Positions 52,038-60,726 of a stretch of 64,000 nt of DNA are shown here, piece after piece. Position numbers and translations under genes: made by a program. The notes below the pieces were generated by a model. It saw only the letters and a list, made by a program, of their open reading frames with translations. It was not told where the DNA came from and made no database searches. Position 1 is the stretch's first letter, and every line of letters starts with the position of its first letter. Source of the stretch: Oleidesulfovibrio sp047973035 (GTDB lineage: Bacteria; Desulfobacterota; Desulfovibrionia; Desulfovibrionales; Desulfovibrionaceae); assembly GCF_047973035.1 (NCBI RefSeq), contig NZ_JBKEBF010000020.1, positions 62,001-126,000 on the forward strand. Reading direction: 5' to 3'.

Positions 52038-52358
52038 ATGGCAAAAATAATCTACATGACTGCGTCGGATGAGCAAGAGGCACAAAGAATAGGCCGTACT
52101 CTTGTGGAGCGCAGGCTGGCAGCGTGCGTCAATATTCTCGGTCGCATTGATTCCATTTTCTGGTGGGACGGCAAAGTGCAGAGTGAAGGGGAAATCGCCT
52201 TCATCGCAAAAACTTCTGATGAAAAAGCACCGGAAGTTCTAGCCGCTGTGCAAGAACTGCACAGCTATGATGTGCCTTGTGCCGTAGCCTTGCCCATTAC
52301 CGACGGGTTGCCCCCTTTTCTTTCATGGATTGATAACGAAGTACGAAAGGAGCGTTAA
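52038..52358 (+). CDS. cutA: Divalent-cation tolerance protein CutA
   Basis: A 106-aa trimeric protein of the CutA family (PII-like fold), first linked to copper tolerance; its exact role is unclear. Conserved ERRLAACVNILGRIDSIFWW (about 24-43), DGKVQSEGEIAFIAKT and YDVPCAVALPI match the family. GAGG lies before the ATG at 52038; the upstream in-frame ATG at 51996 adds residues without a family match. The PfkB kinase start follows by 4 bases, so they are co-transcribed. Confidence 0.92.
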   Translation: MAKIIYMTASDEQEAQRIGRTLVERRLAACVNILGRIDSIFWWDGKVQSEGEIAFIAKTSDEKAPEVLAAVQELHSYDVPCAVALPITDGLPPFLSWIDNEVRKER

Positions 52359-52362
52359 GCAT

Positions 52363-53289
52363 ATGTCCATTTATATTTCCGGCTCTCTCGCTTATGACCG
52401 GATCATGAACTTTCCAGGTAAATTTTCCGACCATATTCTGCCGGATAAAATACACATTCTTAACGTCTGCTTTCTTATCGACAGACTGGAAGAAAAGCGC
52501 GGCGGCACAGCGGGCAACATTGCCTACACTTTGGCCCTGCTTGGTGAAAAGCCCAAAATTCTTGCAACGGTCGGCAAAGACTTTGACCGTTATGAAGAGG
52601 CGCTGAGCAAACTTGATCTGCCCATGGACGGTATCCGCCGTATGGAAGATCAGTTCACTGCCGGTGCCTACATTACCACCGACCAGAGCGACAACCAGAT
52701 TACCGGCTTTAACCCCGCAGCAATGAGCCACCCTTGCGACTATGAATTCAATGGAGCCTCTCCGGCTGACGACATTGCCATCGTATCCCCCGGTAACGTT
52801 GATGATATGGTGGAACTGCCCCGCAAATTCCGTGAAATGGGCATGCGTTACATATTCGACCCCGGCCAGCAGATTACCGCTCTTACCGGCGAAAAGATGC
52901 TGGAATGCATCAACGGTGCACACATGCTTGTAACCAACGACTACGAACTGGAAATGATCATGAAAGCAACAGGTCGCACTAAAGCGGAACTGCTGAACAT
53001 GACAAATTACATCATCACAACATTGGGCGAGCAAGGTTCCCGTATCGATAACGGCGAGCCTGTGATGGTCGGCGTTGCAGCCGCAAAAGAAGTTCTCGAT
53101 CCTACCGGTGCAGGCGACGCCTACCGTGCCGGTCTGCTGAAAGGCCTCACTGACGGACTTGACGTTGCTGAAGCTGCAAAGCTTGGTGCGACCTGTGCAA
53201 GTTTCTGCATAGAGCATTACGGAACGCAAGAACACAACTTTACCGCTGAAGAGTTCAAAACACGTTATGACGCGGCGTTCGGGGCATAG
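52363..53289 (+). CDS. PfkB-family carbohydrate/nucleoside kinase
   Basis: A 308-aa ribokinase-fold kinase. The N-terminal GGTAGNIAYTLALLG (about 47-61) is the sugar-binding signature 1. The catalytic DPTGAGDAYRAGLL (near 256-269) is signature 2, including the base aspartate. The overall pattern resembles bacterial adenosine kinase-like members, but ribokinase or another sugar kinase is possible. AAAGGAG lies 9 bases before the ATG at 52363. Adenosine phosphorylation would fit the salvage genes elsewhere in the window. Confidence 0.87.
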   Translation: MSIYISGSLAYDRIMNFPGKFSDHILPDKIHILNVCFLIDRLEEKRGGTAGNIAYTLALLGEKPKILATVGKDFDRYEEALSKLDLPMDGIRRMEDQFTAGAYITTDQSDNQITGFNPAAMSHPCDYEFNGASPADDIAIVSPGNVDDMVELPRKFREMGMRYIFDPGQQITALTGEKMLECINGAHMLVTNDYELEMIMKATGRTKAELLNMTNYIITTLGEQGSRIDNGEPVMVGVAAAKEVLDPTGAGDAYRAGLLKGLTDGLDVAEAAKLGATCASFCIEHYGTQEHNFTAEEFKTRYDAAFGA

Positions 53290-53423
53290 CGCCAGAGCAG
53301 CTTACCCAAACGCATACTGCGGTCACTCTTGCTGCGGAATCCCTGCTTTTCGAAGGGGAAACCAGTGCAGCAACGTGTCTGCCAATGTCCATCTGGTCTT
53401 GACGACCTGCTAATACAACAAAC

Positions 53424-53456
53424 AAAAAGGCCGGAGATTCAACTCCGGCCTTTTTT
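53424..53456 (+). terminator. Intrinsic terminator after the PfkB kinase gene
   Basis: An 8-bp GGCCGGAG stem (53429-53436 with 53443-53450), preceded by five As and followed by six Ts. It can act in both directions. Confidence 0.92.
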
Positions 53457-53514
53457 CAGTCATCTGAACAAGTTCAAAACAGACGGCACAGACAACGTCT
53501 GTTCACTATCCCTG

Positions 53515-54687
53515 CTAACGCGGCTTTCTGGAACCAGAGTACAGTTCATATTCCAGAAGGCGGCATTCAATACGGGCATTATGAAACGGAATGCGGCGGT
53601 TTGCCTTTAGACCGACTTTGCCCGCCAGTTTCATATTGCCGGTAAAAACATAGCCATTGTAACCGTGACAGCGCTTCTTAAAAAAGTCACCAATACCTGT
53701 ATAAACCGATTCAAGCACTTCCTCTTCGCCCAGACGTGCACCGTATTCAGGGTTCATCATCACAATATCCCCGCGCCCTGTTGGCTCTGGAATATCAGTC
53801 TGAGCAAAGTCACAAACTGAAAATTCAATAAAGCTATCAACACCGGCGCGCTTTGCATTGCTGCGTGCTGCTTCTACAGCCTGCGGATCAATATCCGTAG
53901 CTACAATACGACCGCGGATTTCTCCCCTTTCAGCAGATTCCGCCTTATCCAGCAGGTCATCCCAACGGGCAGGGTCGTATTCCGGCAACTGCATAAAGCA
54001 ATAAGAGTCACGCAGCAGTCCGGGGGCGGAGTTCATGGCAAGCAAAGCGGCTTCAATAGCAAGCGTACCGGAGCCGCACATGGGATTAATAAAGTGCCCC
54101 TTGCCTTGCCAGCCCGTTGCCAGAATAGCGGCAGCAGCTAATGTCTCCATCATCGGTGCCTTCCACGGATTCTGCCTGTAGCCCCTGCGTGAAAGCGGCT
54201 CACCCGAGGTATCTATGTACAACTTGCACCAGTCGTCACGCCAATGCAGAAAAAGCACTACGCCGGTTTGCTCCGGTCCGGAATCCGGCCTTCTGCCGAA
54301 ACGACTGCGCATTCTGTCTACAATTGCATCTTTCAAACGCTGGTTAGCAAACCGCGTATCACGGATAGTTTCGTTCTCTACTGAAGAAGAAATGCTCAGG
54401 TACCCATCGGGCTGAATAAACCGTTCCCACGGAATCTTGGAAGCGGCTCTGTATAGCGCCTGTGCATCACGAGAGCGAAAAGTAGCAACCTGATACAGAA
54501 CTCTATTCGCTGACCGCAGGTGCAGATTCATGCGCATGCAATCATGCAGATCTGCCTTTACCTCTACTCCGGCGGGCAGTTCCTTCTGCACCTTGAAGCC
54601 AAGAGCAGTCAGTTCCGCAGCCAGAAACGACGTTGCCGCCAACGGGCATGTCACGAGAACAGTCGTTTTATGTGAAAAATCAGCCAT
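53515..54687 (-). CDS. THUMP-domain RNA methyltransferase (RlmL/YpsC-like)
   Basis: A 390-aa RNA methyltransferase. The N-terminus (about 1-165) is a ferredoxin/THUMP RNA-binding region. The SAM domain follows, with INPMCGSGTLAIEAALLA (about 200-217) and ATDIDPQAVEAARSNA. The catalytic N-P-P-Y motif reads N-P-E-Y here (MMNPEYGARLGEEE). The family makes m2G in rRNA, RlmL (G2445) being the best-known example, but it also includes tRNA enzymes. The start ATG is at 54685-54687. Confidence 0.85.
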   Translation of the reverse strand: MADFSHKTTVLVTCPLAATSFLAAELTALGFKVQKELPAGVEVKADLHDCMRMNLHLRSANRVLYQVATFRSRDAQALYRAASKIPWERFIQPDGYLSISSSVENETIRDTRFANQRLKDAIVDRMRSRFGRRPDSGPEQTGVVLFLHWRDDWCKLYIDTSGEPLSRRGYRQNPWKAPMMETLAAAAILATGWQGKGHFINPMCGSGTLAIEAALLAMNSAPGLLRDSYCFMQLPEYDPARWDDLLDKAESAERGEIRGRIVATDIDPQAVEAARSNAKRAGVDSFIEFSVCDFAQTDIPEPTGRGDIVMMNPEYGARLGEEEVLESVYTGIGDFFKKRCHGYNGYVFTGNMKLAGKVGLKANRRIPFHNARIECRLLEYELYSGSRKPR

Positions 54688-54717
54688 TAAATACTATCCT
54701 TTGAGTTTCAGACGCCC

Positions 54718-56409
54718 TTAACCGGCAAGGACCGAAACTTTATGTAACAAATCTTGTTTTATCGCGGCTGCGTTGTTGCGCCGCATTATATCGTACTCTT
54801 CTATGGTATACCGCATATGTAATTTATACAGATTACTGGAAGCATTGCCGTGTTCCGGCATGCTGCTCACAGCGGCTTTACCGCTGCGCTTCATATGGCG
54901 TACCACAAGGTGCCCCTGATATACCGGCACTCTGCCCTGTAATACATGGCGCAAGTCATGCTCAAGGTCGTCATACTGCGAAGGAGAATAGCGCAAATCG
55001 AAACCACCGCCGGCCCGCAGAGCCTTCAGGGAGAACATATGACAGCAGCCAGTGACAGTTGCGCAAGGGCGAGCATACGCAAACTGTCCGAAATCCATAT
55101 CCTGATGGTGCAGCGTCGACACCGTAAAACGTCGTTCTCCGCTTGATGCAATCTCTTCGGGCGTTTGTTCCGGTGCGGGGTCCACATGCATATCCACAGC
55201 CTGCATGAGCGCCGGATTGGCATGATCAACCACTCTGCAACCCCAGGCGGCAGCATCAGCAAACTCCTGCTTCACCGCTCCCAGACGGCCCAACCAATCG
55301 ACCGGCAGATCAACGTCGTCGTCGAGGTAGGCTACCCAGCTGCAATCGTCAAGCTCTGAAAGATGCATAAGCCAGTTACGTGCGGCAGGGGCTCCGACAT
55401 TGCATGGAAGCGTAACCACATGCATCCGCTCGCCGAAAGTCTGTTGCCACTTTTGCAGTACTGCAGGAGTTTCATCCGTGGAACCATTGTTCAGCACAAC
55501 AATTCCGGCATCATACAATTCGGAAGCAAACAAACTGCCCAAGGCTATATCCAGCGCCGAATCCTTATTCCATGTATACAGCAGAACAGCACCGCGTCCT
55601 TCCGGCTTTGTCTTTTTCATATCAAAGCCCGTCAGCACATCATGCAACCTCAGCGTCAGGCTGCTGTCCCACCCGCGCCGAACAAGGGCAGACTTCCATA
55701 CCCGGGTGGCATCATCCCGCGCACCTGCACGTATGAGCGCTTCTGCCCTGCGTATAAGGTGCTCTGTGACTTCAGGCGAGCTTTCTGACCAAGCTTGTTC
55801 ATATAATACAGCAGCACCTTCGAAATCACGTTGCAAAAATTTCCAGTCTGCCAGCAGCCTCTTCTTGACAGGCTCAGGAAGTGTTGCCGACGCAATAGCC
55901 GCCATACCACGATCAAACATCCCTTCATAGGCAGCCACGGCAAGATGTTGCTGCATCCAGAACGTATTTGCAGAATCTTTTGTCGCCTGTTTGTCTAAAT
56001 AAGAAAGCGTCAGTTCCGCATCACGCTTTTGCAGCAATCTGTTCAGATATCGTAAGTCTTCAGGCTGCTTCCAGCTCTCTTTCACGGCAGCGGCTGCATT
56101 TCGTACAGAAGGGCTTAAAAAAGGTTGCATGCTATCCAGTGCCAGCAACTGCGAGGCAGTGCCACCATCAAGAGGTTCTGCTTCCCATGCGGCTAGAACA
56201 AGTTTTTTTCCCAGTTCCAACAAAAAGTTCCGCCCGGCAGCATCCTCCTGTCCTTTCTGCATTGCGGCTCTCAGGGCCATATCCCCGACATTCAGACGAT
56301 GCATTTTGCCTGTACTGCCTTTGGCAAGCTCGTCAAACAGCTCTGCACCCCCATGTTCTTCAACTGCGTTCCAGTTAAAAGTCACACCTGCCTCCTTCTT
56401 GTCGGACAT
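54718..56409 (-). CDS. Glycosyltransferase family 2 with long helical N-terminus (copy A)
   Basis: A 563-aa protein. Residues 1-260 are helical, with TPR-like hairpins (for example LYEQAWSESSPEVTEHLIRR). A GT-A domain follows: VLLYTWNKDSALDIALGSL (about 275), VVLNNGSTDETP, NVGAPAARNWL and the metal site YLDDDVDLP, then GGGFDLRYSPSQYDDLEHDL. It transfers a sugar onto an unknown acceptor. The divergent neighbour (copy B) has the same layout and shares many motifs, so the two arose by duplication. The ATG at 56407-56409 is preferred; the frame extends 11 codons further. Confidence 0.88.
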   Translation of the reverse strand: MSDKKEAGVTFNWNAVEEHGGAELFDELAKGSTGKMHRLNVGDMALRAAMQKGQEDAAGRNFLLELGKKLVLAAWEAEPLDGGTASQLLALDSMQPFLSPSVRNAAAAVKESWKQPEDLRYLNRLLQKRDAELTLSYLDKQATKDSANTFWMQQHLAVAAYEGMFDRGMAAIASATLPEPVKKRLLADWKFLQRDFEGAAVLYEQAWSESSPEVTEHLIRRAEALIRAGARDDATRVWKSALVRRGWDSSLTLRLHDVLTGFDMKKTKPEGRGAVLLYTWNKDSALDIALGSLFASELYDAGIVVLNNGSTDETPAVLQKWQQTFGERMHVVTLPCNVGAPAARNWLMHLSELDDCSWVAYLDDDVDLPVDWLGRLGAVKQEFADAAAWGCRVVDHANPALMQAVDMHVDPAPEQTPEEIASSGERRFTVSTLHHQDMDFGQFAYARPCATVTGCCHMFSLKALRAGGGFDLRYSPSQYDDLEHDLRHVLQGRVPVYQGHLVVRHMKRSGKAAVSSMPEHGNASSNLYKLHMRYTIEEYDIMRRNNAAAIKQDLLHKVSVLAG

Positions 56410-56595
56410 ATTTCTGCCTGCGCCTATGCTTCCGGAACCCACTACTCGCTCATTCCTTACTCATGGTTGACTTACAGCCCAACCAGCTACAAAATAACAA
56501 GTTACCTTTGCAGGCTTTGTACTGCAACGGTTCTTTCACTCCTTATCAGCCAAAAGGCTGCAAGCATTACCAGTACGGTCAGACGCGGTTACAGA

Positions 56596-58308
56596 ATGAA
56601 CGACTCTCGCACCACACTCCTGCAACAGCTTTGCGACACGCTTCCGCTATGGACGCTTGGAGTTGAAGGACTTTCAATACGATTGATGCACCTTGATCAA
56701 GGGTTGCGCGCAGTCGCCGCGGGCACAGCTACCCGACAAGCAATTTCTGCCATCAACACTCACACTGTCTGGTCATGGCAAAAGCACCCGCTGGACAGGA
56801 AACTTTGCCGCCACATGCTTGCGCTCGTTCAGAATAATCCTGATCAACAAGATGCCGCGGGGTTAGCTGCAGCCATTTTGCAACGCAACGCCATTCCGGG
56901 AGACTTTGCACTGTGGCGTGAACAAATAGCAGCAGACCCGTATGCGGCAGGGCATAGCCTGATAAACAGAATGCGAAATGAATCCCAGTGCTGTTTCTGG
57001 CTGGGCGAAGCATTTGAATTATGCCTCAGCACATCCCAGCCGGATCGCTGGCAGGAAGTACTTGCCGCCCTGCCAGACTTTAACGGTGCAGCCCTCATCC
57101 GCCAGCGTATGCAGGCGGAATGGATAGTCCAAAGCGCAAAACAAAGTTCACCCTCAGATTATGCCGTATCCCTGCATGGGCTTGCCAACTTACAAGAAGC
57201 CTGCGGCAAGGCGTTTGACCTGTGGGTTACTGAGATGCGCATAGAAGCGGCATTAAAAGCACAGCATACCGAAGCAGCACAAAAAACTCTCAGCGCACTT
57301 TGGCAAACGCACCACTGGCATCCTGCAGTAACACAAGCTCTGTACAGCCTGATGTCACCGCAAAAACTGCCCTCTGAAAAACTGCAAACAAGCCCTCCGG
57401 CCATTTTGCTATATTCATGGAACAAACCTCAGTTGCTGTGCCAGACATTGGAAACATTACGTGTATCTGACATAGGCAACGCGCCAGTTTTTGTATTAGA
57501 TAACGGCTCTGACAAATTTTCTGCGGATTCAAGCAGTACTACAGAGGATATGCAAACCATGCTGCAGAGCATGGCAAACCAATGGCCGGACAGCGGGCTG
57601 AGCACTGTCACACTGCCAGTCAACATCGGCGCACCTGCCGCACGCAACTGGCTGCTTTCGCTTCCTGAAGTCAGACAGCGCGAATGGGCTGTTTTTCTGG
57701 ATGACGATGTCGTAATGCCGAAAACATGGCTGACTCAGCTCATGGGCACCGCCTATGAAGATAATAATATCGCAACAGTAGGCTGCGCAATTCTGGACCA
57801 CACTCCGCCCCATGCAGTGCAAAGCGCCGATGACTTCACAGTAGATCCAGAGGTAGGCCAGCGAAGTTTTGTTGACCTTGCGGAAAACGTACTCATATAT
57901 AGCAACGCAGCCGGTTCCCGTTCAATAATTTCCAGCATGCACACCCGTCCGTGCCTTTCTGTTTCGGGCTGCTGCCACGCTATTAACATACGTACAATTG
58001 AACAGTGCGGCGGCTTTGACGTCCGGTATACCCCGACCCAGTTTGATGACCTTGAGCGTGACCTGCGCTGTGCGCAGGCCGGATTTACCACCATGTTTAC
58101 CGGCAGTGTGCGCATCGCCCATATGCAGCATTCCAGCATGAGGCAGGCGGTCAGTAACGCAAAGCGCGGGCACATCATGGGCAACAAGATAAAACTGGAA
58201 CACAGCTATTCTGCCGCAGCAATTGCGGCCATGCGCCAGAAAACATTACTTGCGGCAACAACAGATCTTTTACGCAAACACGCAGCTCTCTGCAGGATAT
58301 ATTCATAA
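56596..58308 (+). CDS. Glycosyltransferase family 2 with long helical N-terminus (copy B)
   Basis: A 570-aa paralogue of copy A. It has the same helical N-terminal half and a GT-A domain with ILLYSWNKPQLL, VNIGAPAARNWLLSLPE, the metal site VFLDDDVVMP, and GGFDVRYTPTQFDDLERDL. The ATG at 56596 starts a protein collinear with copy A; the longer frame passes through the divergent promoter region. The third transferase gene follows by 2 bases, so the two form an operon. The acceptor is unknown; LPS, capsule or flagellin are all possible. Confidence 0.88.
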   Translation: MNDSRTTLLQQLCDTLPLWTLGVEGLSIRLMHLDQGLRAVAAGTATRQAISAINTHTVWSWQKHPLDRKLCRHMLALVQNNPDQQDAAGLAAAILQRNAIPGDFALWREQIAADPYAAGHSLINRMRNESQCCFWLGEAFELCLSTSQPDRWQEVLAALPDFNGAALIRQRMQAEWIVQSAKQSSPSDYAVSLHGLANLQEACGKAFDLWVTEMRIEAALKAQHTEAAQKTLSALWQTHHWHPAVTQALYSLMSPQKLPSEKLQTSPPAILLYSWNKPQLLCQTLETLRVSDIGNAPVFVLDNGSDKFSADSSSTTEDMQTMLQSMANQWPDSGLSTVTLPVNIGAPAARNWLLSLPEVRQREWAVFLDDDVVMPKTWLTQLMGTAYEDNNIATVGCAILDHTPPHAVQSADDFTVDPEVGQRSFVDLAENVLIYSNAAGSRSIISSMHTRPCLSVSGCCHAINIRTIEQCGGFDVRYTPTQFDDLERDLRCAQAGFTTMFTGSVRIAHMQHSSMRQAVSNAKRGHIMGNKIKLEHSYSAAAIAAMRQKTLLAATTDLLRKHAALCRIYS

Positions 58309-58310
58309 TC

Positions 58311-59552
58311 ATGGCCAGTTCCTCACCACTCTCCGTCATCATCCCTGTCTGGAATCAATGGAATCTTACAAAAGCTTGTCTTGAAAGCCTGAGGCAGCAT
58401 ACCCCCGGCAATTTTTATGAAGTCATTGTCACAGACAACGGCTCCGACGATGAGACAGTTTCTCAACTGGAATCACTGGGTACAACGCTCTTCGGAGCCA
58501 AGTTCAAACGCATCCGGCTGGAAAGCAATCTGGGATTCGGCCCTGCATGCAATCTGGGCGCAGAAGCGGCATCTGGTGAAAAACTGTTGTTTCTGAATAA
58601 CGACACCCTGCTTACCAATGGTTGGCTTGCTCCGCTGATGAAGTCTTTCGACGAAGACCCGCGGCTGGGAGCCGTTGGTCCTCTTTTGCTGTATCCCGAC
58701 TCCGACCGTGTTCAACATGCGGGAATAGCATTCACCCCTGCCCTGCGCACCCAGCATCTGTATGCAAACTTTCCTGCCAGCCATCCCGTGGTACAAGTAC
58801 GTCGGAATCTGCAAGCCATTACAGGGGCATGCCTCATGCTGCCCCGCAAACTCTTCATGGCGTGCGGCGGATTTTACAAAGGCTACAAAAACGGCAGTGA
58901 AGATCTTGAGTTATGCTCCCGCATTCGCGAGTTAGGTAAGCGTTTGACCTGTATTCCGCAAAGCAAAGTGTACCATCTGGAAAGTCAGACTCCGGGCCGT
59001 GGTGATGATGACGATTTAAATGCGGCGCTGTTAAACGAACGTTGCAAGGGGTGCTTCGGACCGGATATGCACAAGTACGCAGCCCGGGACGGCTACCGTT
59101 TTGCGATAACACCCTGGCTTGAATCGTATGTAACGCTGCCTGATGAACGTGAGGCAGAACTGAATGAACGCCTGAAAAACGGCTTTGATGCGGGAGTCTG
59201 CTGGCAGAGCTTGCAGGAAGAGCCTTTGTGGCAGACAGGATACGTTCTGCTTGCCAGCTATCTGGAACAGTCAGGCATGTTTGTAGAGGCAAGCGGCGTG
59301 TGCCTGCTGCAGACGTACTTTTTCCCTATGTTGCCCCACTACCGCCAGCTGGCATCGACTGCCGCAATGGCAGGCAACGCCGATCTAGCAGAACAGGCAA
59401 TCGCCAAAGTCGAACATATCGATTCATTACTTGAAGATGTGGGGGCATTGACAAAAAAAGCCGCAGGGCTTGCAAACTGGGCACGAAAGGCCGGAGAGTC
59501 TGACCTGCAGAATATGTACGAAGGCTGGCTGCGCGATTTAGGCCTGCTTTAA
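58311..59552 (+). CDS. Glycosyltransferase family 2
   Basis: A 413-aa transferase of the rhamnosyltransferase-like GT2 type. The N-terminal GT-A domain has SVIIPVWNQWNLTKACLESL (about 8-27), TDNGSDDETV, and the metal motif LFLNNDTL. Further along are GACLMLPRKLF and GSEDLELCSRIRELG, the latter holding the catalytic base region ED. The C-terminal 150 residues are helical. It starts two bases after copy B and has its own terminator. It probably works with copy B on the same glycan. Confidence 0.92.
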   Translation: MASSSPLSVIIPVWNQWNLTKACLESLRQHTPGNFYEVIVTDNGSDDETVSQLESLGTTLFGAKFKRIRLESNLGFGPACNLGAEAASGEKLLFLNNDTLLTNGWLAPLMKSFDEDPRLGAVGPLLLYPDSDRVQHAGIAFTPALRTQHLYANFPASHPVVQVRRNLQAITGACLMLPRKLFMACGGFYKGYKNGSEDLELCSRIRELGKRLTCIPQSKVYHLESQTPGRGDDDDLNAALLNERCKGCFGPDMHKYAARDGYRFAITPWLESYVTLPDEREAELNERLKNGFDAGVCWQSLQEEPLWQTGYVLLASYLEQSGMFVEASGVCLLQTYFFPMLPHYRQLASTAAMAGNADLAEQAIAKVEHIDSLLEDVGALTKKAAGLANWARKAGESDLQNMYEGWLRDLGLL

Positions 59553-59563
59553 CTTGCCGGATC

Positions 59564-59607
59564 AAAACAAAGCCCCGCATCCGAACACGATGCGGGGCTT
59601 TGTTTTT
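59564..59607 (+). terminator. Intrinsic terminator after the glycosyltransferase operon
   Basis: A stem of about 16 bp (59564-59580 with 59590-59606, core AGCCCCGCAT/ATGCGGGGCT) and a 9-base loop, ending in TTTTT. It is bidirectional in shape. Confidence 0.92.
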
Positions 59608-59705
59608 ACAGTTTAGGCAGAAGGCCGCTCTTTGCCTCCGGACCAGACTGCTTAATTTTTCTTCTTTCGCACATAACACCTGACGGTGCCTTGGGGTCTG
59701 CGCGA

Positions 59706-60296
59706 TTACTTATTTAGCCACGCATCAAGCTGTGCCGAATACTCTTCATCCGGATATGTAGGAACATCGTACTTTCCTGCAAGCTGGCGCTGCCTTGACG
59801 CTTCGGCGAGAATAACCGCAGCCGCCACGGAAACATTAAAACTTTGAATCATACCAAACATCGGGATGTACACTTCTCCATCGATGATATCCATCAACTC
59901 TTTATCCACACCGCTGTGCTCATTGCCCATAATAATCGCAGTAGGCTGCACCATGTCCCATTCATTAAGCGGGCGGGCATCGGGTGAACAGCTGGTTGCA
60001 AGGATACGGCATCCTTTTACTTTAAGAGCAGCAGCAAGCTCTGCGGGGTCATCGTGCCGTTTAGTTGCTACCCATTTACGCGCAGAAGCGGAAGAACGTC
60101 CGCTCAACGAAGGAAACGGTGTATCTGTGTAGTAAAGATGCACCTCGGGCACACCAAAAGCATCGCAGCTGCGGTAAATGGCGGAAACATTATGCGGGTC
60201 GTGAATATTGGCAAGAACGAGCGTAAGATCCTTTTGCCGGAGCGAGAGAACTCGTTCGATTTTTTGCACACGGGCTGAAGTGCGTTCTTTCGTCAT
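59706..60296 (-). CDS. trmH: SPOUT tRNA 2'-O-methyltransferase TrmH
   Basis: A 196-aa SpoU-type methyltransferase, probably modifying guanosine 18 of tRNA. Family blocks: LVLANIHDPHNVSAIYRSCDAFG (about 27-49), VHLYYTD, IIMGNEHSGVD (the knot loop) and PMFGMIQSFNVSVAAAVIL, with the catalytic NVS segment. The ATG at 60294-60296 is chosen; the longer frame runs 67 codons upstream into non-conserved sequence. Its substrate site could differ. It is monocistronic. Confidence 0.9.
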   Translation of the reverse strand: MTKERTSARVQKIERVLSLRQKDLTLVLANIHDPHNVSAIYRSCDAFGVPEVHLYYTDTPFPSLSGRSSASARKWVATKRHDDPAELAAALKVKGCRILATSCSPDARPLNEWDMVQPTAIIMGNEHSGVDKELMDIIDGEVYIPMFGMIQSFNVSVAAAVILAEASRQRQLAGKYDVPTYPDEEYSAQLDAWLNK

Positions 60297-60499
60297 AATA
60301 ATACCACCAATTGTTGTCGTAATAACTGATCTACCCGCTGTACGGGCCCGCGTTACATACAGTGTTATGCCCCGCCTGTCACCCCGCACGGTTTTATAGA
60401 CAACCGGCTTGTGCAACTTTTTGCAGCACATAAAAAATATCGGCTGTTCACGATGTCTAACGCAACACACCAAAAAACAACAACTATTTCCCAACATGC

Positions 60500-60529
60500 T
60501 GACTTTTTTTCAGTTATTAACACTATAGT
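60500..60529 (+). promoter_or_regulatory. Promoter of the antiporter leader
   Basis: TATAGT (60524-60529) with TGACTT (60500-60505) 18 bases upstream. Transcription would begin near 60536, about 190 bases before the start codon. Confidence 0.45.
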
Positions 60530-60535
60530 CTATTG

Positions 60536-60640
60536 AAAAGTGTCCATACGTCCGGTAGAACTTCAAAGGCATTTGCGATTGCTCTGGGCAAACCGCAAGT
60601 ATCGCCTGTTTCACCATTTTTAGATACAGGCGGTTTTTTG
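60536..60640 (+). promoter_or_regulatory. Candidate riboswitch (aptamer plus terminator) upstream of the NhaD-type gene
   Basis: The RNA from about 60536 contains a hairpin CGCAAG pairing with TTTGCG (60572-60577 with 60594-60599), and an outer pairing AGGC (60567-60570) with GCCT (60604-60607). Next comes an intrinsic terminator: CGCCTGT (60603-60609) with ACAGGCG (60626-60632), then GTTTTTT. The outer pairing and the terminator use the same GCCT bases, so only one can form. Ligand-stabilised pairing would free transcription: an ON switch. The gene context (Na+/H+ antiporter) makes sodium the first guess; I cannot confirm the class. Confidence 0.5.
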
Positions 60641-60664
60641 GTTTCATTTAACGCTTATTTTAGT

Positions 60665-60705
60665 AGCTGCCAGTCTTCCCCAAGTTCAGTTCGGCAGCTT
60701 TTTTT
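60665..60705 (+). terminator. Second intrinsic terminator in the antiporter leader
   Basis: AGCTGCC (60665-60671) with GGCAGCT (60693-60699) and a run of seven Ts. It lies just before the AAGGAGG ribosome site, giving two tandem terminators before the gene. Confidence 0.75.
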
Positions 60706-60726
60706 CAAACAAGGAGGCAAGGAACG

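Larger units (their letters stand above)
60297..60726. other. Divergent spacer with a structured leader on the plus strand
   Basis: 430 bases without a gene. The left part (60297-60495) shows nothing clear. The right part holds the antiporter promoter, a folded leader and two terminators (listed separately). Confidence 0.6.

Noticed and set aside
52297..53235. A 312-aa frame opposite the PfkB kinase gene
   Set aside because: The kinase has both family signatures; this frame has none.
60536..60640. Assignment of the antiporter leader to the c-di-GMP-I riboswitch because of a GGGCAAACC stretch
   Set aside because: The typical GACGCAAAGCC partner and tetraloop stems are absent; only a short segment matches.
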